From positions 1 through 64,000 of the forward strand of contig JAQUVD010000007.1 of NCBI GenBank assembly GCA_028693555.1: a DNA stretch of 64,000 nucleotides, given 5' to 3'. Source of the DNA: Hespellia sp. (GTDB lineage: Bacteria; Bacillota; Clostridia; Lachnospirales; Lachnospiraceae). This document shows positions 15,910 to 24,103 of this stretch, one piece after another. Made by a program: the position numbers and the translations under genes. How positions within the stretch are numbered: position 1 is the first letter of the stretch; each line of letters opens with the position of its first letter. The notes under the pieces were generated by a model. It had not been told where the DNA came from. It saw nothing but the letters and a program-made list of their open reading frames with translations, and made no database searches.

Positions 15910-16518
15910 ATGGAAAACAGAAACCAGACAATTATTAAATTAGCACAGACAGCCCTGCTTGCAGCGCTTTGCTTTGTATCATTCACCTTTTTACAGATCA
16001 AGATTCCGATGCCGGGAGGAGATGCAACATCTCTTCATATCGGAAATGCATTCTGCGTACTTGCCGCACTTCTTTTAGGTGGTGGATACGGTGGACTTGC
16101 CGGCGCAATTGGAATGACGATCGCCGACATCTTAGATCCGGTCTATATCACAGGAGCACCGAAGACATTTGTCTTAAAGTTCTGCATCGGTTTGATTGTT
16201 GGATTGGTGGCACATCATGTGGCACACATCAATGAAAGCACGGATAAGAAATACATTTTTAAATGGAGCGTCATTGCATCCATCGCAGGACTTGGATTTA
16301 ACGTGGTCGCAGATCCGATTGTTGGATATTTCTACAAGATGTATATCTTAGGTCAGCCACAGCAGATGGCAGAGGTTCTTGCAAAGTGGTCTACAGCAAC
16401 GACGTTTGTCAATGCAGTTGTATCGACATTACTTGTAGCAGTTTTGTACAATGTACTCAGACCGGTACTGCTAAAAACGAATCTGCTGACATTTCAGCCG
16501 GTAAAGACAGCAAAATAG
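15910..16518 (+). CDS. ECF transporter S component, substrate unknown
   Basis: A 202-residue integral membrane protein with about five or six helices and the pattern LHIGNAFCVLAALLLGGGYGG plus ILDPVYITGAPKTF, typical of the S components of energy-coupling factor importers in the PF07155-like group. It would bind a vitamin or related small molecule and work with shared EcfA/EcfT subunits encoded elsewhere. The 150-base leader holds a hairpin (GATGAAGA with TTCTTCATT, about 15851-15881), but no TPP, FMN or cobalamin riboswitch is recognisable, so the substrate is not assigned. A terminator closes it at 16529. Confidence 0.82.
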   Translation: MENRNQTIIKLAQTALLAALCFVSFTFLQIKIPMPGGDATSLHIGNAFCVLAALLLGGGYGGLAGAIGMTIADILDPVYITGAPKTFVLKFCIGLIVGLVAHHVAHINESTDKKYIFKWSVIASIAGLGFNVVADPIVGYFYKMYILGQPQQMAEVLAKWSTATTFVNAVVSTLLVAVLYNVLRPVLLKTNLLTFQPVKTAK

Positions 16519-16528
16519 ATGAAACAAG

Positions 16529-16568
16529 ATGCAACCGTGATTTCTTCGTGAATCCCGGTTGCTTTTTT
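16529..16568 (+). terminator. Intrinsic terminator after the ECF S gene
   Basis: GCAACCGTGATT pairs, with mismatches, with AATCCCGGTTGC and is followed by six T residues. Confidence 0.75.
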
Positions 16569-16587
16569 GTCTGAAAAATACTATAAT
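16559..16587 (+). promoter_or_regulatory. Promoter for arcC
   Basis: TTGCTT at 16559-16564 and TATAAT at 16582-16587 are 17 bases apart, overlapping the tail of the preceding terminator, 32 bases before the arcC start. Confidence 0.5.
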
Positions 16588-16619
16588 TTCCATATGACAA
16601 ATCTTGGAGGATAAAAGAT

Positions 16620-17549
16620 ATGAAGAAAAAAGTTGTTGTCGCTCTCGGACACCGTGCACTTGGCACGACACTGCCGGAACAGAAGGTGGCAGTTAAGAAT
16701 ACAGCAAAAGTAATTGCAGATCTCGTTGAGGAAGGATACCAGGTTGTAATTACACACAGCAATGCACCGCAGCTCGGTATGATTCATATGGCGATGAACG
16801 AGTTCGGCAAACACCATGATAATTATACAGCAGCACCTATGAGTGTGTGTTCTGCGATGTCACAGGGGTATATTGGGTACGATCTCCAGAATGGAATCCG
16901 CCAGGAACTCTTGAACCGCGGGATATTCCGTACGGTCAGCACGATTCTGACACAGGTTATTGTAGATCCTTATGATGAGGCATTCTACACACCGACTAAG
17001 GTACTGGGACGTTACATGAACGCAGAGGATGCGGCAGAAGAACGCAAGAAGGGGAATTATGTGGTAGAAGAGCCGGGCAGAGGCTTCCGACGTGTTGTAG
17101 CTGCTCCGAATCCGGTCAGCGTCGTTGAGATTGATGCGGTCAAAGCGTTGGTAGATGCCGGACAGGTTGTTGTTGCAGGTGGCGGTGGCGGTATTCCGGT
17201 ACTTCAGCAGGATCATGTACTTAAGGGCGCAAGTGCCGTAATTGAGAAGGATCTTGTCGCAGGTAAGCTTGCAGAAGGAATCGAGGCGGACGAGCTGATC
17301 ATTCTGACAAGTGTTGATAAAGTTTCCATCAATTTGGGAAAAGAGAATGAAGAGATGCTTGGCGAGATCTCAGTGGAAGAAGCAAAGAAGTATATGGAAG
17401 ATGGTCATTTTGGAATCTACAACATGCTTCCAAAATTCCGCGCATCAGTAGATTTTATCGAGAAGGGCGAGGGAAGAGAAGCGATGATTACTTCCATTGA
17501 TAAATTAAAAGAAGCAATAGAAGGAAAGAACGGTACAATCATTAAATAG
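16620..17549 (+). CDS. arcC: Carbamate kinase
   Basis: A 309-residue amino-acid-kinase-fold protein with ALGHRALG at residues 8-15 (often ALGGNAL in relatives), ITHSNAPQLG near residue 45-54, VVAAPNPVSV, and VVAGGGGGIPV (about residues 189-199). It interconverts carbamoyl phosphate plus ADP with ATP plus carbamate/ammonia, as in arginine or allantoin fermentation. The usual first glycine-asparagine motif is altered to GHR, a variant seen in clostridial relatives. No arginine deiminase or ornithine carbamoyltransferase gene is adjacent, so its carbamoyl-phosphate source is elsewhere. TTGGAGGATA precedes the ATG. Confidence 0.88.
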   Translation: MKKKVVVALGHRALGTTLPEQKVAVKNTAKVIADLVEEGYQVVITHSNAPQLGMIHMAMNEFGKHHDNYTAAPMSVCSAMSQGYIGYDLQNGIRQELLNRGIFRTVSTILTQVIVDPYDEAFYTPTKVLGRYMNAEDAAEERKKGNYVVEEPGRGFRRVVAAPNPVSVVEIDAVKALVDAGQVVVAGGGGGIPVLQQDHVLKGASAVIEKDLVAGKLAEGIEADELIILTSVDKVSINLGKENEEMLGEISVEEAKKYMEDGHFGIYNMLPKFRASVDFIEKGEGREAMITSIDKLKEAIEGKNGTIIK

Positions 17550-17574
17550 ACTGGCGATATTCACAACAAGACGG

Positions 17575-17614
17575 GAGCCTGCATAGAATGACTATAAGAA
17601 TGGTCACTATATGT
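17575..17614 (+). terminator. Intrinsic terminator after arcC
   Basis: GAGCCTGCATA pairs with TATGTAGGCTC and is followed by TTTTC. Confidence 0.75.
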
Positions 17615-17664
17615 AGGCTCTTTTCTATGCCATATAATATAATAGTGGGAAGGCGAGTGCGGGT

Positions 17665-17925
17665 ATGAGATTTTGTGAGCTGAGAGAAAAAGAAGTGATT
17701 AATAGCTGTACCTGTACAAAATTAGGGAATGTGATCGATCTGGAAATAGATGAATGCGAGGGCTGCGTAAAGGCAATCATTGTTCCCGGACCATGTAAAG
17801 GCTGGTGTATCCTTGGAAATGACAGCGAATATATCATTCCGTATGCCTGTATTAAAAATATAGGTGCGGATATTATTCTGGTCGAAATCAATGAGAAAAA
17901 CTTTCTGAAAAAATGCGAGTGTTAA
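17665..17925 (+). CDS. YlmC/YmxH family PRC-barrel sporulation protein
   Basis: An 86-residue protein starting MRFCELREKEVINSC with a PRC-barrel layout (LGNVIDLEID, then YIIPYACIKNIGADIILVEI). This is the standard YlmC/YmxH family of spore-formers, with extra cysteines at the N- and C-termini. In Bacillus the ymxH gene is expressed in sporulation, but its role is unclear. Its position upstream of nrdR is common in Lachnospiraceae. A GGGAAGGCG-type ribosome site precedes it. Confidence 0.85.
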   Translation: MRFCELREKEVINSCTCTKLGNVIDLEIDECEGCVKAIIVPGPCKGWCILGNDSEYIIPYACIKNIGADIILVEINEKNFLKKCEC

Positions 17926-18033
17926 AAAGAATCTTCAAATAATTTTGCCAACCCACAAGATATTGTGATATACTTGCACTAAATACAGAGATTGGTAGCA
18001 GCTAGTAACGAGCAGGGAAAGGTGGAAATTAGC

Positions 18034-18483
18034 ATGAAATGTCCATATTGTGGCCATCCGGATACCAGAGTGATTGATTCCAGACCGGCAGAGGATAAGA
18101 GTTCGATTCGAAGAAGACGTTCTTGTGACGTGTGTGGCAAACGTTTTACAACTTATGAGAAGGTGGAAACGATTCCCTTGATTATTATAAAGAAAGATAA
18201 TAATCGGGAACAGTATAACCGTTCAAAGATCGAGCAGGGGGTTCTGCGCGCCTGTTATAAGAGACCGGTATCGGCGGCGGATATCCAAAAGTGCATCGAA
18301 AGCATCGAAACCGAGATCTTCAACCGTGAGGAAAAGGAGATTCCAAGTGCTGTAATTGGTGAGATTGTTATGGACAAGTTAAAAGATCTTGACCCGGTTG
18401 CATATGTTCGTTTTGCATCTGTATATCGTGAATTTAAGGACGTGAATACATTTATGGCAGAACTTAAGAAAATTTTAGAATGA
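18034..18483 (+). CDS. nrdR: Transcriptional repressor NrdR
   Basis: A 149-residue protein starting MKCPYCGHPDTRVIDSRP. Cys3, Cys6, Cys31 and Cys34 form the zinc ribbon, and an ATP-cone domain follows (about residues 46-136, beginning PLIIIKKDNNREQY). NrdR senses ATP/dATP and represses ribonucleotide reductase genes. The start is set by AAAGGTGG 9 bases upstream; a longer in-frame start at 17992 has no good site. Length and motifs are typical. Confidence 0.95.
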   Translation: MKCPYCGHPDTRVIDSRPAEDKSSIRRRRSCDVCGKRFTTYEKVETIPLIIIKKDNNREQYNRSKIEQGVLRACYKRPVSAADIQKCIESIETEIFNREEKEIPSAVIGEIVMDKLKDLDPVAYVRFASVYREFKDVNTFMAELKKILE

Positions 18484-18515
18484 GACAAGGAGAAAAAGCT
18501 TCTCCTTGTCTCATT
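18480..18515. terminator. Bidirectional terminator between nrdR and the HTH gene
   Basis: AATGAGACAAGGAGAA and TTCTCCTTGTCTCATT form a perfect 16-bp stem that overlaps the ends of both convergent genes. Confidence 0.8.
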
Positions 18516-18957
18516 ATTTAAGTATTTCAAGTCCTCTTTCATTTAGAAACTCATTGATTCTGACTATATTATAGCATTCATTGTTGATACAGATAATGAT
18601 GGCAGCATCCCGATCGGTTTTGGGATAAAGAGGGGTGTTGCCGGAAAGCTTGAGTGCCCGCTGCACCTCTTTGATTTTCATATGGGCCGCGATACATATG
18701 GCAATAATTTTGTATTTACTTCCATGTCTGGTTCCATTGATGACCTGACGCGCATAATTCTCGTCTAATTCGCTGTTATGAATGATTTCTTTTACGGTTA
18801 AGTCCGGATGCTGATTTAAGTATGCACAGAAAAAATCAGGAAAGTTCTTATGGTGGACATCGTTGACATGGTTCGCATGATAGATTGTGAATCCATGTTT
18901 CATATCGACCGCTTTTAATTCTTCTAAAAGCGACGTGGTTCGTTCTTCCTGATTCAT
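18514..18957 (-). CDS. HTH protein of the kinase-associated type
   Basis: A 147-residue protein starting MNQEERTTSLLEELKAVD, with a central degenerate HTH (HPDLTVKEIIHNSELDENYA then RQVINGTRHGS) and the tail TPLYPKTDRDAAIIICINN...INEFLNERGLEIL. The layout matches a Firmicute family of small HTH proteins (L.DYL..L...KGL.K..VI..S.LDR.YAYQIF.G and PLYP..RRDA.I..AL) that are regularly encoded next to a Ser/Thr protein kinase, as here. It is probably regulated by, or a substrate of, the divergent kinase. The start chosen has GGGGG 6 bases upstream; an in-frame ATG at 18978 is weaker. Confidence 0.75.
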   Translation of the reverse strand: MNQEERTTSLLEELKAVDMKHGFTIYHANHVNDVHHKNFPDFFCAYLNQHPDLTVKEIIHNSELDENYARQVINGTRHGSKYKIIAICIAAHMKIKEVQRALKLSGNTPLYPKTDRDAAIIICINNECYNIVRINEFLNERGLEILK

Positions 18958-19069
18958 AATAATCCCCCAGTTTATCATAAATTTTAACGATTTTGTACTT
19001 GGATTCTAAAATCGTGTGACTATATCATATATTTTTTTTAACAGAAAGGCAAGAAAAGGAATAAGAGAA

Positions 19070-19798
19070 GTGACATTAGAAGAAGAGTGTATCCTGTCTT
19101 ATTATAAAAAACTTACGACAATTGGCGGCCGGAACCATGTGTATTTGGTACAGCACACAGAGACGGAAAAGCTATACGTAAGAAAAGATTTAAGCATATA
19201 TAATCGCTCTATTTATGAACAGATCAAGGCAAATCCCGTGCCAAATATGCCAATGATATACGAATGTATTGAGGAAAAGGAACAATTAATTGTCATTGAA
19301 GAGTATATTCATGGGAGCTCCATGGAACAATTGTTTCAGGAAAGAGGTCCTTTTCCTGAAGATTTAATCTGCTTTTGTATGAGAATATTATGTGATACAT
19401 TGCATTATCTGCATGCGCAGTCGCCACCGATTATTCATCGGGATATCAAGCCATCCAACATATTGTTGACAAATGAAGGAATGGTAAAATTAATTGATAT
19501 CAACATTGCAAAATCATACAAGGATGGCGAAGCGCAGGATGCACAGTGTATGGGAACGGCAGAGTTTGCAGCACCGGAACAATATGGATTGGGACAATCC
19601 GATGTAAGGACGGACATTTACGCAATCGGAGTGGCAATGAATTATATGCTTTGTGGAGAATTTCCTGCAAAGAAATTATATCAGGGCAAAATCGGACCAA
19701 TTATCAAAAAATGCACGGAGTCGGAACCGCAAAAACGATTTCAAAATGTAGCGGAGCTTTATGAAGAGCTAATGAAAGCAGAGAAATGGAAAAAATAA
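19070..19798 (+). CDS. Serine/threonine protein kinase
   Basis: A 242-residue cytosolic kinase with a complete small catalytic domain. It has a YVRKDL lysine (ATP-site strand), HRDIKPSNILL as catalytic loop, LIDINIAK in place of the usual DFG (DIN), GTAEFAAPEQYG as activation/APE segment and SDVRTDIYAIGVAM. There is no membrane anchor or PASTA domain, unlike PrkC. The start chosen is the GTG at 19070, 9 bases from AAAAGGA; another GTG at 19016 has no good site. It is divergent from a kinase-associated HTH protein, and together they probably form a small phospho-regulatory module. Confidence 0.86.
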   Translation: MTLEEECILSYYKKLTTIGGRNHVYLVQHTETEKLYVRKDLSIYNRSIYEQIKANPVPNMPMIYECIEEKEQLIVIEEYIHGSSMEQLFQERGPFPEDLICFCMRILCDTLHYLHAQSPPIIHRDIKPSNILLTNEGMVKLIDINIAKSYKDGEAQDAQCMGTAEFAAPEQYGLGQSDVRTDIYAIGVAMNYMLCGEFPAKKLYQGKIGPIIKKCTESEPQKRFQNVAELYEELMKAEKWKK

Positions 19799-20131
19799 TG
19801 CTGTCAGCATTATTTTCTGAAAAGAAAGAAGTGTATAGTAAAAGTAAGACTCACAGAGGAAGTGGAGAAGACATTCTTTTTTCTATTCTAACTACATTTC
19901 TCAATATGATGCGAATCCAAAGTGTCATATGTCTTGCTATTCAAGTGTTTCTGTCTTTTTCACTTCTCTTATAGAAATATGGAAGGACATGATGTAAATG
20001 GTTCATTTGCATTGTGTCTTTTTGTGATGTGCTGATAGAAGCTATAGCCATGACTTGCAATCCTATGGTAAAATATAAAATAGAAAAGAAAATCATACTA
20101 GATTCTGATAATATATTTTGGAAAGGCGGAC
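19799..20131. other. Intergenic region upstream of truA
   Basis: About 330 bases with no convincing gene. A 62-codon open frame at 19786-19974 lacks a ribosome site and a recognisable product. A TAAAAT near 20069-20074 could serve as a -10 for truA, and GGAAAGGCGG is the truA ribosome site. Confidence 0.5.
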
Positions 20132-20872
20132 ATGAGAACATATAAATTAACAATCGCCTATGATGGTTCAAGGTTTCGGGGATGGCAGAGACAGCCGGAT
20201 ACCGAACTTACGATACAGGGCATCTTAGAGTCGATCCTTACAGAGCTTGCAGGCTATCCGGTTGAGGTGAATGGATCAGGGCGAACGGACGGCGGAGTAC
20301 ATGCGAAAGCACAGGTGGCAAGTGTTGTTCTGTCAGGTAAAATTGAAGAAATGCAGTACCGATCCGAAATCAATCAAAGGCTTCCGGAAGATATCCGTGT
20401 CCTTTCTGTGGAACTGATGAAGAATGGATTTCATGCGCGCAAGAAGGCGCATGGGAAACATTATGAGTACACCATTGATACGCGCAAAAAACCCTGTGTA
20501 TTCACCAGAAAATATGCATATCATTACCCGGAACAAATCGATGTAACCCGCATGCGTGAGGCAGCTCGTGTACTCATAGGAAAGCATGATTTCGCAGCAT
20601 TTACAGATCGAATTGAACCGGGCAAATCAACCGTTCGTGAAATCTATGATATTGTGATAAATGCGACAGATGAAAAGATGGTCATAGATTATTATGGCAG
20701 TGGGTTCATGTATCATATGGTGCGGATTCTGACGGGAACGTTATTGGAAGCAGGAACAGGAAAGAGAAGTACCGCGCAGGTACAAAAAGCCCTTGATACA
20801 GGTGTAAGACAGCAGGCAGGTCCTTTGGCAGCGGCCAATGGATTATGTTTGACAGAAGTGGATTATAAATAA
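20132..20872 (+). CDS. truA: tRNA pseudouridine(38-40) synthase
   Basis: A 246-residue TruA with the catalytic aspartate in GSGRTDGGVHA (Asp53), the early YDGSRFRGWQRQP segment and the late FMYHMVRILTGTLLEAG block. It converts uridines at positions 38-40 of tRNA anticodon arms to pseudouridine. Length is typical. It is followed after 36 bases by xth. Confidence 0.95.
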   Translation: MRTYKLTIAYDGSRFRGWQRQPDTELTIQGILESILTELAGYPVEVNGSGRTDGGVHAKAQVASVVLSGKIEEMQYRSEINQRLPEDIRVLSVELMKNGFHARKKAHGKHYEYTIDTRKKPCVFTRKYAYHYPEQIDVTRMREAARVLIGKHDFAAFTDRIEPGKSTVREIYDIVINATDEKMVIDYYGSGFMYHMVRILTGTLLEAGTGKRSTAQVQKALDTGVRQQAGPLAAANGLCLTEVDYK

Positions 20873-20908
20873 TGCTGGTATCATCAGCAATGCAAGGAGA
20901 AAATATTT

Positions 20909-21661
20909 ATGAAAATGATATCTTGGAATGTCAATGGAATTCGTGCATGTGTGCAGAAAGGATTTTTAGAGTTCTTTCAAGAGGCGGATGCAGATATCTT
21001 CTGTATTCAGGAGAGTAAAATGCAGGAAGGCCAGTTAGAACTGGAACTGGAAGGCTACCGGCAGTATTGGAATTACGCTGTCAAGAAGGGGTATTCCGGA
21101 ACCGCGATTTTTACAAAGCAGGAGCCGATATCAGTAGCATATGGGCTGGGAATTGAAGAACATGATCAGGAAGGCCGTGTAATCACACTTGAATTTGAGG
21201 ACTATTATTTCATTACAGTCTATACACCGAACTCAAAACGCGAGCTGGAAAGACTGGACTATCGTATGCGGTGGGAAGACGATTTTCTTGCGTATGTGAA
21301 GAAGCTGGAAGAGAAGAAGCCGGTCATATTCTGCGGGGATCTGAATGTGGCTCACACAGAGATCGACCTGAAGAATCCGAAGACAAATCACAAGAACGCA
21401 GGATTCACGGATGAAGAACGTGCGAAGTTTACAGAAGTTGTAAATGCAGGATTTATCGATACATTCCGCTATTTTTATCCGGATGCAACAGACATCTATT
21501 CCTGGTGGTCTTACCGGTTCAAAGCGAGAGAGAAGAACGCAGGATGGAGAATTGATTATTTCTGTGTGTCAGAAAGTTTGAAGAATCGGTTAAAAGGTGC
21601 TAGAATATTAACGGATGTGCTTGGATCGGATCACTGTCCAATTGAGCTGAGCATAGAATAA
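20909..21661 (+). CDS. xth: Exodeoxyribonuclease III / AP endonuclease
   Basis: A 250-residue ExoIII-family enzyme with SWNVNGIRA at the start, the metal-binding Glu in [15 protein letters not shown] (the D.N pair), RIDYF and LGSDHCPIE at the end (the terminal Asp-His). It cuts DNA at abasic sites and trims 3' ends in base-excision repair. AAGGAG precedes the ATG. Length and motifs are complete. Confidence 0.94.
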   Translation: MKMISWNVNGIRACVQKGFLEFFQEADADIFCIQESKMQEGQLELELEGYRQYWNYAVKKGYSGTAIFTKQEPISVAYGLGIEEHDQEGRVITLEFEDYYFITVYTPNSKRELERLDYRMRWEDDFLAYVKKLEEKKPVIFCGDLNVAHTEIDLKNPKTNHKNAGFTDEERAKFTEVVNAGFIDTFRYFYPDATDIYSWWSYRFKAREKNAGWRIDYFCVSESLKNRLKGARILTDVLGSDHCPIELSIE

Positions 21662-21707
21662 GATGCTGTTATGATAAAGACAAATCGAAAAGAAAGAAGC
21701 GAAGAAA

Positions 21708-22754
21708 ATGACAAAAATTGATATTATCTCAGGATTTCTGGGAGCAGGAAAAACAACACTAATTAAGAAACTGTTAGAGGAAGCATTCAAGGGGGAGCAG
21801 GTAGTTCTGATTGAAAATGAATTCGGTGAGATCGGTATTGATGGCGGATTCTTAAAAGATGCGGGAATCGAGATCAAAGAGATGAACTCCGGCTGTATCT
21901 GCTGTTCACTGGTTGGCGATTTCGGAAAATCATTACAGGAAGTTGTCGAGAAATATCATCCAGACCGCATCCTGATCGAACCATCCGGTGTTGGGAAATT
22001 ATCGGATGTTATGAAGGCTGTAAATGACGTGACGGCAACGGTTGATGTAAAGCTTAACAGTTTCACGACAGTTGTTGACGTAAGCAAATGTAAGCTGTAT
22101 AGGAATAACTTTGGAGAGTTTTTCAGCAATCAGATTGAATATGCAGGAGCAATCATTTTAAGCAGAACGGATACAGCAGACGAGGAAAAGGCGCAGCAGA
22201 GCGTTGCAATTATCCGTGAACTCAATGCAAAAGCACCACTGATTACAACACCAATCGCACAGCTTTCAGGTGATAAGATTCTTGAGACGATGGAGCACAG
22301 TCAGTCGATGGAAGAGGAGATGATGGCTGAGGCAGAGCATCTCCACGAAGAACATGAACACGAACATGAAGAACACCATCACCATCATCATGACGAGCAT
22401 CACGATCATGATGAACACTATCATCACGATCACGAGGACCATGAACATCATCATCATGACCACGACGGACATCACCACGCAGACGATGTCTTTACAAGCT
22501 GGGGAAAAGAGACCATCAAGAAATATACAAAAGAACAGATTAAAACGATTCTGGAGACATTTACGAATGATCCGTCGTACGGTAACATCTTACGCGCAAA
22601 GGGAATGGTAGAAGGCACAGATGGAACGTGGATCTATTTTGATATGGTTCCGGGCGAGTGTGAGATCAGGACAGGTGAGCCGGAATATACCGGAAGACTC
22701 TGTGTCATAGGTGCAGAAATTGACGAAGCAAAGATTGACGCAATTTTTGGATAA
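21708..22754 (+). CDS. CobW-family GTP-binding metallochaperone with His-rich loop
   Basis: A 348-residue G3E GTPase. Walker A is GFLGAGKTT (residues 9-17), the family metal site is SGCICC (61-66), Walker B is near EPSGVG (91-96), and SRTD stands in the NKxD position. A long His/Asp/Glu-rich stretch at about 211-257 includes a run of six histidines and likely stores or delivers Zn2+. A C-terminal CobW_C-like domain follows. COG0523 proteins insert zinc or other metals into client enzymes with GTP. It is 46 bases after xth and 23 bases before a second CobW-like gene. Confidence 0.92.
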   Translation: MTKIDIISGFLGAGKTTLIKKLLEEAFKGEQVVLIENEFGEIGIDGGFLKDAGIEIKEMNSGCICCSLVGDFGKSLQEVVEKYHPDRILIEPSGVGKLSDVMKAVNDVTATVDVKLNSFTTVVDVSKCKLYRNNFGEFFSNQIEYAGAIILSRTDTADEEKAQQSVAIIRELNAKAPLITTPIAQLSGDKILETMEHSQSMEEEMMAEAEHLHEEHEHEHEEHHHHHHDEHHDHDEHYHHDHEDHEHHHHDHDGHHHADDVFTSWGKETIKKYTKEQIKTILETFTNDPSYGNILRAKGMVEGTDGTWIYFDMVPGECEIRTGEPEYTGRLCVIGAEIDEAKIDAIFG

Positions 22755-22777
22755 GATAAATAGAAGGATGAAAAAAG

Positions 22778-23725
22778 ATGGATGAATATGAAGTAATGGT
22801 CTACCTGATGACCGGATTTTTGGAAAGTGGAAAATCACAGTTTCTGAAGTTTACTCTGGCGCAGGATTATTTTCAGATAGAAGGGACAACTCTTCTCATT
22901 CTCTGCGAACAGGGGGAAGAAGAATTTGATGCCAAAAAACTGAAAAAGAACGGCGTTGTGATCGAGACGGTGCAGAATCAGAGTGAATTAAATGAGGCAT
23001 ATTTCAAAGCGATGGACGCAAAGTATGACCCGGAACGAGTGATTATCGAATGGAACGGTATGTGGAAGGTGAGCGAGATGGAGAATAGTCTACTTCCGGA
23101 TGGATGGGGAATCACACAGAAGCTTACGACTGTAGATGCAAGCACATTTCAGGTCTATATGCAGGCGTTGAAGCCACTCTTTGTAGAGATGGTAAAAGGT
23201 GCGGATCTCGTTCTGTTCAATCGCTGCAAGGATCTTGCACCACTGGCGGGATACCGCAGAAGTGTAAAGGTAGTCAGCCCTCAGGCAGAAGTAGTCTTTG
23301 AGGATGAGAAGGGCGAAATTGAAAACATTTTTGGGGACAGCGTTCCCTATGATATGGACGCACCCGTGATTCAGATTGCAAACGAAGATTATGGTATCTG
23401 GTATGTGGATGTGATGGAGAATCCGGACCGCTATAAAGGCAGAAAGGTCGAAATCGTTGCAAAAGCACAAAGACCGATGGGATTCCCGGAAAGATATATT
23501 CAGCCGGGACGCAAAGCCATGACCTGCTGTGCAGACGATGTGCAGTATATTGGATATGTCGGACGACTTCCGGAAGGTGTGGAGATAAAGGTAAATAGCT
23601 GGCTGAAGATTCGGGCAGTTATTGGATTTAAGCATTTATCCGTATATCGCGGAAGAGGACCGGTGCTTGAAATTGAATCGGTGGAAGAGACGGCCCCGGT
23701 GGAAGAACTCGTATATTTTAACTAG
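22778..23725 (+). CDS. CobW-like P-loop protein with a TIGR03943-like C-terminus
   Basis: A 315-residue protein. The N-terminal half is CobW-like: TGFLESGKSQFLKF is a P-loop and VIIEWNGMW fills the Walker B region, but the CxCC metal motif is absent. The C-terminal third (about 205-315) contains RPMGFPERYIQPGRKAMTCC and later VNSWLKIRAVI, resembling the TIGR03943 (YcgQ-like) family that pairs with a YcgR-type permease. It is a fusion of a GTPase-like domain with a permease-partner domain, probably in metal handling. No permease gene is adjacent. GTPase activity is unproven. Confidence 0.72.
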   Translation: MDEYEVMVYLMTGFLESGKSQFLKFTLAQDYFQIEGTTLLILCEQGEEEFDAKKLKKNGVVIETVQNQSELNEAYFKAMDAKYDPERVIIEWNGMWKVSEMENSLLPDGWGITQKLTTVDASTFQVYMQALKPLFVEMVKGADLVLFNRCKDLAPLAGYRRSVKVVSPQAEVVFEDEKGEIENIFGDSVPYDMDAPVIQIANEDYGIWYVDVMENPDRYKGRKVEIVAKAQRPMGFPERYIQPGRKAMTCCADDVQYIGYVGRLPEGVEIKVNSWLKIRAVIGFKHLSVYRGRGPVLEIESVEETAPVEELVYFN

Positions 23726-23760
23726 TTGTCAGCAACGATATCAGGAAAAACGGAGAGAAT

Positions 23761-24027
23761 ATGAATAATCAATATAATTGTCTGCCGACGGAGTGGAAAG
23801 AGCTTATCGTAAATGGTCAGACGCTTGTCGATGAGACAAAGAAAAGAATGAAAACACAGTCAAAACCAGTCGATTTGATCTGTCGTCTGCAACTTCGGGA
23901 TGATTGTAAGGCGGTCGAGAAATTCATTAAGATACTTGGAAAAGGCAAAACATCACAACAGGACGCAAAGAATCTTGAACTTGCGATTCTGCGATTAGAG
24001 ACATCGTCCCGTGGAATTCTGAAATGA
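23761..24027 (+). CDS. Small hypothetical protein of the CobW cluster
   Basis: An 88-residue hydrophilic, basic protein with no signal peptide or membrane segment. CRLQLRDDCKAVEKFIKIL and AKNLELAILRLETSSRGILK suggest helices. A GGAGAATATG start context supports translation. No family is recognised. It follows the CobW/TIGR03943-like gene by 35 bases and ends the operon just before a shared terminator. Confidence 0.6.
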   Translation: MNNQYNCLPTEWKELIVNGQTLVDETKKRMKTQSKPVDLICRLQLRDDCKAVEKFIKILGKGKTSQQDAKNLELAILRLETSSRGILK

Positions 24028-24047
24028 TATCTTAGATTTACAATAGC

Positions 24048-24084
24048 GAACAAAAATGGTTGCCATTGGCAACCATTTTTGTTC
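24048..24084. terminator. Bidirectional terminator between the CobW operon and glgD
   Basis: GAACAAAAATGGTTGCC and GGCAACCATTTTTGTTC are perfectly complementary around an ATT loop. The hairpin sits between convergent operons. Confidence 0.85.
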
Positions 24085-24103
24085 TTCTATTAATTTGTTT
24101 ATC

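Noticed and set aside
19786-19974. 62-codon plus-strand frame after the kinase gene
   Set aside because: It overlaps the end of the kinase gene, lacks a ribosome site and a recognisable domain.
22360-22480. Dense CAT/CAC repeat that looks like a simple-sequence repeat
   Set aside because: It is in frame and encodes the His-rich loop of the CobW protein.
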